A stretch of DNA of 57,148 nt from an uncultured Prevotellaceae bacterium. Lineage in GTDB: Bacteria; Bacteroidota; Bacteroidia; Bacteroidales; Bacteroidaceae. A model generated the notes under the pieces. That model saw only the letters and a program-made list of their open reading frames with translations, was not told the origin of the DNA and did no database searches. The position numbers were made by a program, and so were the translations under genes. Positions 42,455 to 53,000 of the stretch are shown here, piece after piece (the first letter of the stretch is position 1; the number at the start of each line of letters is the position of its first letter). The stretch lies in assembly GCA_946185285.1 (NCBI GenBank), contig CAMHIS010000006.1:1-57148 (forward strand), given 5' to 3'.

Positions 42455-43607
42455 AGTTCCGCGTAAGGATTTCATAGCAGAGTTTTAGCCACACTAAAGC
42501 TACAGGCAGGGCCTTCAATGCGTATGGCTGTACCCACTCTTTACGGAGATAAGCCGGAAACAGGTCGCTGGGCGACAGGCTGGTAAGCACAAATACCAAT
42601 ACCATCAAGGCCACGTCCCAACGGTTGCGATGCCAAGGCACGCAGGTGTACCACACCACGACGCCTGTCAGTGCGATGATGTAGCCGCTCGACTCACTGC
42701 CCGTCGAGAACAGCAGCACGAACATGAGCACTGAGGCCAAGAGGGTCTGGCGGAACGCCATGTAGCGATACTGTCCGAACCGCAGGTAGGGCAGGCCGAA
42801 CAGCACCAGGCCGGGGACGATGAACCACAGGTCGCTGTAGGCGGCACAGCCCGAAATCTTGCGCACTATTCCCAAGAGCGATATATTCTGGTGGAGGGCA
42901 AACATATTGTCGGCATTCTTGCCCGTCAGGCACTGTATCCACTCTACATACTGCCCCACGATGTACTCCGGCGAACTGATGGCCATCGGCAGGACGAAGA
43001 GCACTGCCCCCCACCCTATCAGCGACAGCACAAAGCGCAGCTTGTGACGTGAGAAAAAGAAGAACGCCAGCCCCACCACACCGTAAATCTTCACCAGCGT
43101 ACCCAGGACGATGAAGAAGGCCGCCGACGCGTCGCGTTCCTGCTCAATGAGGAAGAAGGCCAGCACAATGATGGCCGCAATGGCGATATTGAACTGCTGC
43201 ATATAAAGGGCCGTCAGCAGCTCATGGGCACAAAACCACAGCACGAACACCTGCTGGCGGTTAGTCAGCAGCGAGCGGCGCACAGCCCACCACAGAAACA
43301 GCGTGAGCATCACGCACCAGAGCAGCAGGCCTAGCCACTCGGGCACCACCGAAAAAGGCGCTATGACCAGCGAGAAGAGCGGGCCGTAGTGGTTGACGTC
43401 AAAATACTCCTGCGGATACTCGGCAAAGAGCGGAAGCCCCTGCCACGTATGCCAGAAGACGCCACGGAAGATGAGGAAGTTGTTATGCGAGTGCATCTTC
43501 ATCAGTGCCGCCACCACGGCCAGCAGCATCCACAGGCCGAAAAGCAGCCGGTAGTCGCGCAGCATCGGGTGGCTCAACAGCCTAAAGAGTCTTTTGTCTG
43601 TTTTCAT
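42429..43607 (-). CDS. GT87 (DUF2029)-type membrane glycosyltransferase
   Basis: Polytopic polyprenol-sugar-dependent glycosyltransferase, like the mannosyltransferase PimE family. The 392-aa product has about nine to ten hydrophobic segments (LLFGLWMLLAVVAALMK, PLFSLVIAPFSVVPEWLGLL, AAIIVLAFFLIE, FVLSLIGWGAVLFVLPMAIS). The first loop has the family pattern VNHYGPLFSLVIAPF with Asp in EYFDVNHYGP. WVKAYGVVG-like (TLVKIYGVVGLAFFFFS) matches the conserved K-xx-P/G-type motif. It lies 17 nt after cdaA and overlaps gtrA. The donor and acceptor cannot be told. Confidence 0.78.
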   Translation of the reverse strand: MKTDKRLFRLLSHPMLRDYRLLFGLWMLLAVVAALMKMHSHNNFLIFRGVFWHTWQGLPLFAEYPQEYFDVNHYGPLFSLVIAPFSVVPEWLGLLLWCVMLTLFLWWAVRRSLLTNRQQVFVLWFCAHELLTALYMQQFNIAIAAIIVLAFFLIEQERDASAAFFIVLGTLVKIYGVVGLAFFFFSRHKLRFVLSLIGWGAVLFVLPMAISSPEYIVGQYVEWIQCLTGKNADNMFALHQNISLLGIVRKISGCAAYSDLWFIVPGLVLFGLPYLRFGQYRYMAFRQTLLASVLMFVLLFSTGSESSGYIIALTGVVVWYTCVPWHRNRWDVALMVLVFVLTSLSPSDLFPAYLRKEWVQPYALKALPVALVWLKLCYEILTRNYAKKTAVR

Positions 43608-43624
43608 CCTTTAACCTTTTATCG

Positions 43625-44404
43625 TCAGCCAAGCTCCTTGGTCAGCAGACTCTCCAGTTCCTCTGCCGACAGGCGCAGACGGAACTCGCTGCGGACTGCA
43701 ATGGAAATGGCACCTGTCTCCTCACTCACGACGACTGCCACCGCGTCGCTCTCCTGCGAGACGCCCATGGCCGAACGGTGGCGCAGCCCTAATTCCTTGG
43801 GAATGTCCATATCGTGGCTTACGGGCAGTATGCAGCCCGCCGCCTTGATGCGGTGCTCAGAGATAATCATGGCCCCGTCGTGCAGCGGCGAGTTCTTGAA
43901 GAAGATGTTCTCTATCAACCGCTGGTTGATGCTGGCATCGATGCGGTCGCCCGTTGAGACGACATCGTCGAGCGGCATGGAACGTTCAAACACGATGAGC
44001 GCACCCACACGGCTACGGCTCATGTTCATGCAAGCCATCACAACGGGCATGATGTCCTGCTTCACGCCCGACTTCTTCTGTTCGCGGCTCTTCTTCGATG
44101 TAAACAGGTTGGCCAGCCGACGCATACGCTGATGGGCACCTAAGTTGTAGAGCACCTTGCGGATGTCCTCCTGGAACAGCACGATGAGGGCGATGACACC
44201 CACCGAGACCAGCTTGTCGAGAATGGTACCCAAAAGGCGCATCTCCAACACCTGCGACACGAAGACCCACACCACCACAAACACCAGGATGCCGATAAAC
44301 ACGTTCAACGAACGTGAGTCACGCATCAGTCGGTAGATGTAGTAGAGCATCAGCGCTACCAACAGAATGTCAATGATATCTTTCAGACCAACTTCAAATA
44401 ACAT
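43625..44404 (-). CDS. cdaA: Diadenylate cyclase CdaA (c-di-AMP synthase)
   Basis: Makes cyclic di-AMP from two ATP at the inner membrane. The 259-aa product has three N-terminal membrane helices (IIDILLVALMLYYIYRLM, VFIGILVFVVVWVFVSQVL, LVSVGVIALIVLFQEDI) and the DAC domain with both active-site motifs: DGA in SPLHDGAMII and RHR in LGLRHRSAMG. SEETGAISIAV follows as in the family. It is 10 nt after folP, the usual Bacteroidetes arrangement instead of cdaA-cdaR-glmM. Confidence 0.95.
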   Translation of the reverse strand: MLFEVGLKDIIDILLVALMLYYIYRLMRDSRSLNVFIGILVFVVVWVFVSQVLEMRLLGTILDKLVSVGVIALIVLFQEDIRKVLYNLGAHQRMRRLANLFTSKKSREQKKSGVKQDIMPVVMACMNMSRSRVGALIVFERSMPLDDVVSTGDRIDASINQRLIENIFFKNSPLHDGAMIISEHRIKAAGCILPVSHDMDIPKELGLRHRSAMGVSQESDAVAVVVSEETGAISIAVRSEFRLRLSAEELESLLTKELG

Positions 44405-44414
44405 TTCTTAACGG

Positions 44415-45218
44415 TTAGACGGGTAGAGTTTTGACGGTTAGGCGGTTAAACAAGGTGATGCACTCCACGGCTTCGTGCACGTCGTGGACACGAAGGATGG
44501 AAGCACCCTTCATGAGCGCTACCGTATTGAGCATCGTCGTTCCATTGAGAGCCCGCTCAGGCGACGACTCCAACAACTTGTATATCATGGACTTGCGCGA
44601 AATGCCGACAAGCACGGGCAGCTCCATGGCCTGCAGCTGCTCCAACTGGCTCATCACCAGGTAATTATCCTCCAACGACTTCCCGAAGCCGAAGCCCGGG
44701 TCCAGAATGATGTCCTGTTGCCCAAAGTCACGCAGCTGCTGCACACGCTCGGCAAAGTCGAGCAGAATGCCACGCATCGTCGGCTGATGCGAGGTTAATA
44801 TATAGGGTACTCGCTGACGGCTGACCATACGGAACATTGCCGTAGAGCCGCCGCTGATGTCGTTGATGATGTCGGCACCGAACTCCTCGACAGCCATGCA
44901 GGCCACCTCGGGACGAAACGTGTCTATCGACAACACAGCGTCGGGCAGCTCCTGCCTCACGATGCGCAGCGCCATGCGCAGCCGAGCCGTCTCTTCCTCC
45001 TGCGACACAGGTGCACTGCCCGGCCGGGTAGAGCACGCCCCCACGTCGATGATGGTGCCTCCATCAGACGTAATCTGGCGCGCCCGCTCAACCACCGCCT
45101 GCTTGGTAGCGGCACGGCTGTCAGCGTAGAACGAGTCGGGCGTCACGTTCAGAATACCCATTACACGTGGCTCAGCGAAGTCCAGCAGTCGGCCCTTGAC
45201 ATTGATTGTATAGTCCAT
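44415..45218 (-). CDS. folP: Dihydropteroate synthase
   Basis: Joins p-aminobenzoate to the pterin pyrophosphate in folate synthesis. The 267-aa TIM-barrel product shows all DHPS signatures: VMGILNVTPDSFYADS, GGTIIDVGACSTRPG, LSIDTFRPEVA, INDISGG, IILDPGFGFGKS, VGISRKSMI and the terminal SILRVHDVHEA. The start ATG at 45218 gives the normal N-terminus; the longer frame from 45254 crosses the promoter. The -7 box ends only 8 nt upstream, so the transcript is nearly leaderless. Lead gene of folP-cdaA-GT87-gtrA. Confidence 0.96.
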   Translation of the reverse strand: MDYTINVKGRLLDFAEPRVMGILNVTPDSFYADSRAATKQAVVERARQITSDGGTIIDVGACSTRPGSAPVSQEEETARLRMALRIVRQELPDAVLSIDTFRPEVACMAVEEFGADIINDISGGSTAMFRMVSRQRVPYILTSHQPTMRGILLDFAERVQQLRDFGQQDIILDPGFGFGKSLEDNYLVMSQLEQLQAMELPVLVGISRKSMIYKLLESSPERALNGTTMLNTVALMKGASILRVHDVHEAVECITLFNRLTVKTLPV

Positions 45219-45221
45219 TGC

Positions 45222-45288
45222 GGTGCAAAGATACAAAAATTTCTCATTTCTCACATCTCATTTCTCATTTATTTTGTATCTTTGCACC
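45222..45288. promoter_or_regulatory. Divergent folP/murF promoters inside a 17-bp perfect inverted repeat
   Basis: GGTGCAAAGATACAAAA (45222-45238) and its exact reverse complement (45272-45288) each contain a TATCTTTG -7 box: 45226-45233 for folP (minus) and 45277-45284 for murF (plus). The 33 nt between them are TTTCTCA-type low-complexity repeats. Neither side has a good TTTG at -33. Confidence 0.7.
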
Positions 45289-45303
45289 AAAATTCACACA
45301 AAT

Positions 45304-46650
45304 ATGAACATCAAGGAACTATACAAACTCTATCAGCAGCACCCCTCTATCACCACCGACAGCCGCGACTGTCCCGAGGGCAGCATCTTCCTCGCACTTA
45401 AAGGCGACAAGTTCGACGGCAACCAGTTCGCACTCCAGGCACTCGAGCAGGGCTGCGCCTACGCCATCGTCGACGACCCTTCAGTCGGCTGTGCAGCGCC
45501 GCAGCCGCTGCAAGACCGACTCATCCTCGTCGACAACTGCCTCCAGACCTTCAAGGACCTGGCACGCGAGCACCGCCGACAGTTCCAGATTCCCGTCATC
45601 GCCATCACCGGCACTAACGGCAAGACCACCACGAAGGAACTCGTGGCCGCCGTGCTCAGCAAGAAATACAACGTGCTATACACACAGGGCAACTTCAACA
45701 ACGACGTCGGCGTGCCAAAGACACTCCTCCGCCTCAACGCCGGCCACGACATCGCCGTCATAGAGATGGGAGCAAGCCATCCGGGCGACATCCGCACCCT
45801 GGCCGAGACAGCAGAGCCCACCTGCGGACTCATCACCAACGTGGGACGTGCACACCTACTGGGCTTCGGCTCGTTCAAGAACGTCATCAAGACCAAGGGC
45901 GAACTCTACGACTACCTCGCTCGCCGAGGCGAGAGCCTTGTCTTTATCAATGCCGACAACGACAGGCTCGTCGACATCCTGCCCGACAACGTGTGGGTGG
46001 CACCCTACAGCACGAACCCCGACAACGTCGAGGGATGCACCGTGGGCGAGGTCGTCGCCTGCAACCCCTTCCTGAATTTCCGCTGGCGCGAGAGCGACTC
46101 CAACCTCGAGGACCGGGGGGAGGAACCACAGTGGTACGAGGTGCAGACACAGCTCATCGGAGCCTACAACGTCGACAACATGCTCGCCGCCATAGCCGTA
46201 GGCCTGAACTTCGGCGTAGAACCTGCACTAATCAACGAGGCACTGACAGCCTACAAGCCCAACAACAACCGATCGCAGCTCACCGTCACCGCCCACAACC
46301 GGCTCGTCGTCGATGCCTACAATGCCAATCCCACCAGTATGCGCGCCGCCTTGGAGAACTTCCGGCTCATGGAGGGGAAACCCAAAATGGCCATCCTCGG
46401 CATGATGGGCGAGTTAGGCAAGTCCAGCCGAAAGGAACACCAGAAAATCGTCGACTTCATCAGCGAAATCGGCCTCGACGAGGTCTGGCTCGTCGGCAGC
46501 GAATTTGCCGGCGTTGACTGCCCCTACCGCAAGTTCGCAGACGTCGGCGAGGTAAAAGCCGCCATCCAGGCCAAACAGCCCCAAGGCTACCATATTCTCA
46601 TCAAGGGCAGCAACAGCACGCGCCTCTACCAACTGCCTGAACTGCTGTAG
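45304..46650 (+). CDS. murF: UDP-MurNAc-tripeptide--D-Ala-D-Ala ligase
   Basis: Last cytoplasmic ligase of peptidoglycan precursor synthesis. The 448-aa product has the MurF order: N-terminal domain (DSRDCPEGSIFLALKGDKFD), ATP loop ITGTNGKTTTKEL, central signatures FNNDVGVPKTLL, EMGASHPGDI and LITNVGRAHLLGFGS, then YNVDNMLAAIAVG and the C-terminal VVDAYNANPTSM and MAILGMMGELG. It ends LIKGSNSTRLYQLPELL, the usual KGSxxxxxE region. Start ATG at 45304 is about 20 nt after the -7 box; a longer frame from 45223 lies over the promoter. Confidence 0.96.
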   Translation: MNIKELYKLYQQHPSITTDSRDCPEGSIFLALKGDKFDGNQFALQALEQGCAYAIVDDPSVGCAAPQPLQDRLILVDNCLQTFKDLAREHRRQFQIPVIAITGTNGKTTTKELVAAVLSKKYNVLYTQGNFNNDVGVPKTLLRLNAGHDIAVIEMGASHPGDIRTLAETAEPTCGLITNVGRAHLLGFGSFKNVIKTKGELYDYLARRGESLVFINADNDRLVDILPDNVWVAPYSTNPDNVEGCTVGEVVACNPFLNFRWRESDSNLEDRGEEPQWYEVQTQLIGAYNVDNMLAAIAVGLNFGVEPALINEALTAYKPNNNRSQLTVTAHNRLVVDAYNANPTSMRAALENFRLMEGKPKMAILGMMGELGKSSRKEHQKIVDFISEIGLDEVWLVGSEFAGVDCPYRKFADVGEVKAAIQAKQPQGYHILIKGSNSTRLYQLPELL

Positions 46651-46748
46651 CATAGCCCATTCCTTGTAGTAGCGGGGGGCAGTGTCATGGTCCTGAAGCA
46701 CATACTGCGCATGCTACTTTTGTTATTATGTTTAAATGAAAGCAACAA

Positions 46749-47046
46749 TATCCGTCACATCCGTCATCGCTGCAAAAAGACCTGACAGTCAAAAAGATAC
46801 GCGGTAACGGATAATGGTGACGGGTGACGGATATGTCTGCGCTCGTTGGTTCTGACAGGTGTGAATTTCATCATGTCCAGTTTCCTTTTGGTTTGTTCAT
46901 GGGCGATGAATCATTGTTCACAGCCAAGATAACCGAACAATACCTCACCGCATATTCCTCTATCCGTCATCCGTCACCCCCATCCATCACGCCGCAACCT
47001 ACTGATTACGAATACGATAGACGGAAAGTGACGGAATGACGGATGT
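46749..47046. mobile_element. MITE-like element with two nested inverted repeats
   Basis: In the 406-bp gap 46651-47056. Outer arms: ACATCCGTCAT at 46757-46767 and its inverse at 47036-47046. Inner arms: 46816-46833 (GGTGACGGGTGACGGATA) and 46961-46978, 17 of 18 matching. Each arm is itself a near-tandem ATCCGTCA unit. A 71-codon open frame inside (46824-47039) resembles nothing I know. It has the same architecture as the element at 18097-18391 but a different sequence. Confidence 0.55.
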
Positions 47047-47056
47047 CACCAGTGAC

Positions 47057-50000
47057 TTACTCCACTTTTAATATTTTACGGCTAAAGACACCCTGCCCTG
47101 TTGAAACAGTGACGATGTAGGCGCCTGCCGGTATGTTGCGTACATCAAGCGTAACCTTTGTTGCGGTCTTATACGATGACCGGACAAGAACGCCATTAGT
47201 GGAAGTAACAGTGACACTCCTGATGATCTTGCCACCGGCAGTAACGTTGAGTCTCTCACGTACAGGAATTGGGGTAATTTCGACCGATGTGCTATTCGCA
47301 ACGTCATCAATGCCCGTTCCTTCCACAAGGTACGTAAACTCGGCAATGTCGCTCTCCGTCATGTCAGCAGCTACAGCGATGGCCTTGATGGTCATATTCT
47401 CGTTGATGACGATAGGATTACCATCATACTTTTTCCGACTGGGGGTGTCATTACATGGGCATGAACCATCCAGCGTATAATAGATAGTTGCTCCTTCTGA
47501 CTGACATGAAAGCAGAATCGCCGTACCCTTTTCGACAACCGTTCCGGAAGCGATGTTTGCCGTCGGCGAAGCAACCAAGGGGTAATCCGTCTGCTCGACG
47601 CTGGCAATTGTGCTTGCCGTCTTGTCGCTACCTTCGACGGAGAAGTTCAAGGCTGCCGTGCCAGGAAGCTGACCCGAGACGGTGATAACGGCCTTACCGT
47701 CATCGCCAATGACGACTTGTGTGGACTCGACGCCAAGAATCATGGTGGAGGTGTTATTGACGGCCAGCATCTTACCCCTGGATGCAGAGGCTGGCATGAC
47801 TCTGACTTCGAGCTTAGTGCTCTTGCCGTATGGGACGGCCATGAGCGAGTCGGCGAGAATCTGCCTGACTTCGCGCTCGACGGTGAGCGTCTGCGTAAAG
47901 TCGTCCTGCATGGAAATGTCGGCATAGCTCCTGACACGGTTGCTGACGGTGAGCGTGACTTCCTGGCCAGTGAACGGCTTGGCCGCATTGAAGCGGACCT
48001 TTGAGGCGAACGACTCGTTGCCACCCTCGTTGGCAATCTCTTCATTGAGCAGTTCAACAGTTCCTGCCACGGCAGCACCATTCTGCATGACAGTAATGTT
48101 GTCCGCCGTCAGATGGCGCGGCATCATGTACTTATCGAACTCTATCTCTACGGCCTCCTCGTAAGCGCGGGCGGTTTTCACCGTCGGCTGCACGTTCTGC
48201 TTCATGGCGATGTTAATGTCAAGCTGGGGAGGAGGCACAGGCAGCCACTCGGAATAAGCAGTCTCGTAGCCCTCCTTCTCGAACTTCACCTGCCACTGGC
48301 CCTGCGGGACGTCCCAGGCATACTTACCCTCCTGATCGGTAATCTGCGGATTCACCTGACCGTAGTCCTCGGCATTCCACTTCTCAACGGTCTCCTGTAT
48401 ATCGCCATACATATCCTCGGTCTGCGCCTTATAGAACACGGTGGCCGTCACGCCCTCCAGGCGGTTGCTCAAGACGCCTTCGTAGACAAAGCCAGAGGGG
48501 TCGAGGATAGGCTGAACGGGCTGAACGGGCGGTTCTTCGTCAGGATCAGGTTCGTCGTCATCATCATCATCGCACTGTCCGTTGGGGCAGCATTCCTCTT
48601 TCATTCTTTCTATCAGTTGCTGTCTTAGTTGTCTACTCTTTTCAACTTTTCTCTTATTTGCATCGCCCAAAGCCCAAGAACATATTTTAAGACCAACACC
48701 AACGACTATGAAACCCGGCCCGCAAAATGCAGTACCTATTGCTAATCCAGAAATAATCGCCTTTGTTGTAAGCAGCACCTTGGCATCACTTGCATCTTTT
48801 TTTTGTTGATTTTCTGCCATCTGTTTTAGTTTATCACCTACGCCACCACAAACACTTTCGATTTTTCTAATAGTGTTATCCCACTCTTTATCATTATTCA
48901 CAGCATTATTAATCGCTAAACCGTTATCAACAACAGTCAATCCTATTCCACCCCATTTAAACGTTCCACGTAGCCCGACGCCCCATTTACTGTTCCAGGC
49001 TGCTTTTATGCCATCGACAAAGCCGGCATGGCGAGCATTGTTGGAGACAGACCGACCCTCTTGAGACTCAACATATGGAATAGCACTCAAAGCATAATGG
49101 TAGTTGTTAACATTCTGCCTGAAAGAAATTATAGACTGCATAAACAATGCCTCTATATCAATTCCTTTATTAGTAAATTCTTCCATATAGGCAGTAATCC
49201 TTTCCATGAAGATACTTTCAGTATCAAGGTTGCCATATCCATCGGCAGGATTATTAAAGATGTCTCGGAAATCTAATAACACTTTACCTCCATTCTGGTT
49301 TGAAATGGTAACAATTCCATTGGACACATTGGAGAAGTCAACGTCATTCCATTCCCCAGAAAAGAAACAGTTCATATAGTCGCGCAGATATAATTCGGGT
49401 GTTTCACTGACGGGTATAGAACCACAACCAACAAACTTTACATTTGGAGATAAAAGCCCATTTCCAAAGTTGAACGACGGAATAGATATTTCTGAATTGG
49501 AATAATTAACTGATAGGGAATTGAACCGACTGTCAATTGTTTCTATAATGGCAATAATCTCATCTATTGATTGAGCTTTATTTACCTTATTTACAATTGA
49601 AGAATCAGGCGTGCCCTTGTCAAAACCATAGATTGAATTTTCGAGTTGAATAATCTTTTCAATAATGGCATTTACTATTTGTGGGTCGAAATGGTTATCT
49701 CTTATCTCTTCGTCTAATTTTTCATATAACAATTCTAATTCTTTGTATATTTCCTGATTTAAACTTAGTTCTTCTTCTGTTTGTCCAATCAACTGACGCT
49801 CATAAAAATCGTCGAAAGCCAGCGATGAATTGTAGTCCACACTGACGCTGACGCTCACCGGCAGGTATCCCGGCGCGAACTCCTGCACGGCCACCCACCT
49901 GTTCAGGTTGGTATCGTAGGAAGCCTTGAGCGTGGTGACGCCCTCGTCGCTGGTATAGACATGGATATAGACACTATTCACGGCGCTGGGGTCATTGTTG

Positions 50001-53000
50001 CTGAGGTTGGCAACAAAGGTGATGGGCGTGGCGTGATAGAAGCTGTAGGAGCTGGGCGATGCCACTCCGGCTTTCAGGTTGTAGAACACACTGATGTTCT
50101 TTTTCATCCAGGCGTTATAGAAGGTCATTGTCACGTCTAACGGCTCCACGGCCTCTCGGTCGTATGTGACGGTCTTGCTCTCCGTCTGCAACACCAGTCC
50201 GTTTGCTTCATGTATCTTGGCCGAAATGCGGTGCTCGGACAGGTTGTAGACATCAGTCAATGGGCAATTGACCTTCCACTGCCCATTCTTCAGAGCTTCC
50301 GTCTGGGCCATCAACTTGCCATTGTCGAACACCTCGACAGAGGCCTGCCTGGGTGCCTTTCCAGAGACGAGTACTGACTTCTGGCATGTTGACGATGGAA
50401 CGGAAATAGTCATGCTGCTGGTCTGGAAATAGACGCTGCCCAGCGGCTGGGTCCGTTCTCCCTCATAGTCGAAGAGGACGGAGGTTGACAGTCTGTAGGT
50501 TCCTCCTGCTGTAGGAACGACACAGAGCCGTATGCGCTCCGACCGCTGTTCGCGCGTCAAGGGGACGATGACACGTCCTTCTTCGACGGTATAGGGTGAG
50601 GCTGCATTTCCGACAATGAGAGAGTTGTCTATCAACTGGCAGTTCTCGGGCAGGTCCACTATGATATTGATGTTGTCGATGGCACTGTCGTATTGCTCCT
50701 TGAAGTAGGCACGACAGGAAAGGGTGACATATTGTCCCGTGGCGACGGAGAGCTTGTTCACCTGAACGTAGCTGTCACTGCTGGTATAGTTGAACAACGT
50801 CTCGTCGAACAGGGGGATTGTGGCAAAAGTCTGTGCGAGCGTTTCACCGTCGGCCACTGCTACCTGTGCCTGAACATAGTCTGCTCCTTCTTTCATGCCG
50901 GTTTTGGCGAGGTCGCCCAAACGGAGCTGGTAGCCTCTCTGCTGGTTCTTTCCTATAGCCACCAGCGTGTAGGTACCGGCACTGAGGTGTGCGAATGTAG
51001 CTTTCTTGGCCGAATAGTCAGCATGACCGTGGAGGTTGCCGTCGCTGTCGTAGAGGAGCACCTCGTTCTCCGTGTTTGCACTTTGCTCGAACGACGACTC
51101 GATGCCGCCCAGCTCCTGCATGATTAGCCGGACTCGTGCCGTATCGTTGTCGGCAATGGTAAAGTCGGCAGATGCGGGCAGGTAATTGCCGCTCAGCTCG
51201 GTGACGGTCAGCGTCAGCCTGTCGCCGGCCTTCGCCTCTGACGGTATGATGATGTTCCGTCCCTGCACCACCATGTCCTCGACCTGACGGTCCAAGGATT
51301 TGTTGTACAGACTGTAGCCTATACTGCCTGTCACGGTTGGGAAGGTGGTCTCACTGCCTATAGCCTGTGTCCTCGTGTCGGCCACGACAACGATGCCGGT
51401 GACACGGTCCATGGTAAGGGTTCCCAGGTCAGTGTCGGCTCCGAAGCGTGCCCGCTGTATGACAACATCTCTGAAACGAGGCGAGGAAACGACAAGTCTG
51501 GATGAATCGTCTATAGCTGTGAAGGTGAAGGTTCCATCCTGGGCCGTCTTGGTCGTGGCCGTACGACTGTACTGACCATTGGCCCACTGCGTCAGGGACA
51601 CCTCGGCTCCGCTCACAATGCCGTATTCGCTCTTAACACAGCCCGTCACTGTAACCGTTGGTATGGGCTGGAGGGTCGTGGATAACTGTACATCCGCAAC
51701 AACCTTGATTCGCTGCTGCTCTTGGTATCGGTAGCGCAGGTCGCCTGTCAGCCTGAGACTGTAGAGCAGTTCCTCTCCAGAGGGGACGGAGCTGAGCCGG
51801 GGACCTTCTGCGAGGAAGGTGCCTTCAAGGGAATACCAGCTGACGGTAGCTCTCTCTGTGACGTCCTCGCCATCGGGTGTGAGCACAGTGAGCAACACAT
51901 TGCCGGCCTTTTTGAGCGACGGGAAGGTGACCGTGGCATCCTCGTCGCCAACGATGACATTTTCAATCCTGCCAAACTCGTCGCCACGCTGATTACTCAT
52001 TGTCACAGTCCAGCGGGTCTGTACAGGAATACCACTGAACGTATAGCTGCGCTTTCCGGTCGTCGTGTAGCTGCTGGTCTGACCATTGTCAACGTTTGTA
52101 AGCTTTAGCGTCATTTTTGCATAGTCAGCCAAGTTGGCGGTTTCCGGCAAGGTGACGGTAAGACTCCTGACATTGCCTTCGAGTGGGAGAATGGTGAAGT
52201 TCTGCCAGACCTCGTCGCTGGTGTATCTGTCCATCGCCGCCGTGGGAACGTAGACGAGAAGCCCTTCCGGAACGTCTCTAAAAACATCCTTACCTAATGC
52301 AGGTGGGTTCATTGAACAGAGCGTCAGGGAGGATAGCCTCTGGCAGCCGGAAAAGGCCTGGTTTCCTATCTGTTCAATACCGTCTGGCAGGAGGACTTTC
52401 TCCAAAGCCGTATTGTCAAACGCCCAAGACGGAATCTCCGTGATACCGGTTACACGGCTCAGGTCAAGCAGCGTGCAGTTGTCGTAGTCGTTGGTAAAGC
52501 CGAAATCATAGTCAGACATCTCACCGGACACGGTGATGCTTGTCACATCGCCCCTGTTGCTGCCATCGACGGCATCGTAGATGGCATTGCCAAGACGACC
52601 GGGGGTGAAGTCGTCAACGATGACCTCGCCTGTAGTGCTGTTCCATGCGTTCTTTCCTGGATTTCCGGGGGGCAACGGGTCGTAGTCGAACACACCATAA
52701 ATCGTGGTGTTGCTGTTTGACATGACATAGTTGAAATCCTGATCCGTAGAAAGAATCCTCCCCTTCTCGTTTTCCCAGTGACGGAAAACGAAACCTTCTT
52801 TTGTATAGGCATAGAGGTGGATGCTACTGCCTCCGGTCTGTCTGGAGTTGTCGACATTGAAAGAGCCTGCTTCCACGGGCCGCGCCAGCACTTTGAAAAA
52901 GTATTCGGTCGTGGTGGGGTCAGGGTCGGCGGGGGCTTCGGGGTCGAACTCGTAACGGGCTGTCAGCACCACGTCGCGGGCCAGCATCGTGTAGCTGTAG

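Noticed and set aside
45481..45515. GC-rich palindrome-like stretch in murF similar to the lipoprotein cassette
   Set aside because: Only GCAGCGCCGCAGC-type bases are shared and the match does not extend; chance likeness in Ala-Pro-Gln codons is enough.
46647..46721. Terminator after murF formed by GTAGCAT and ATGCTACTTTT
   Set aside because: The arms are only 7 bp with a 57-nt loop, too weak to call.
46824..47039. 71-codon open frame inside the second element
   Set aside because: It starts and ends within the inverted-repeat arms and has no recognisable signature; kept only as a note in the element entry.
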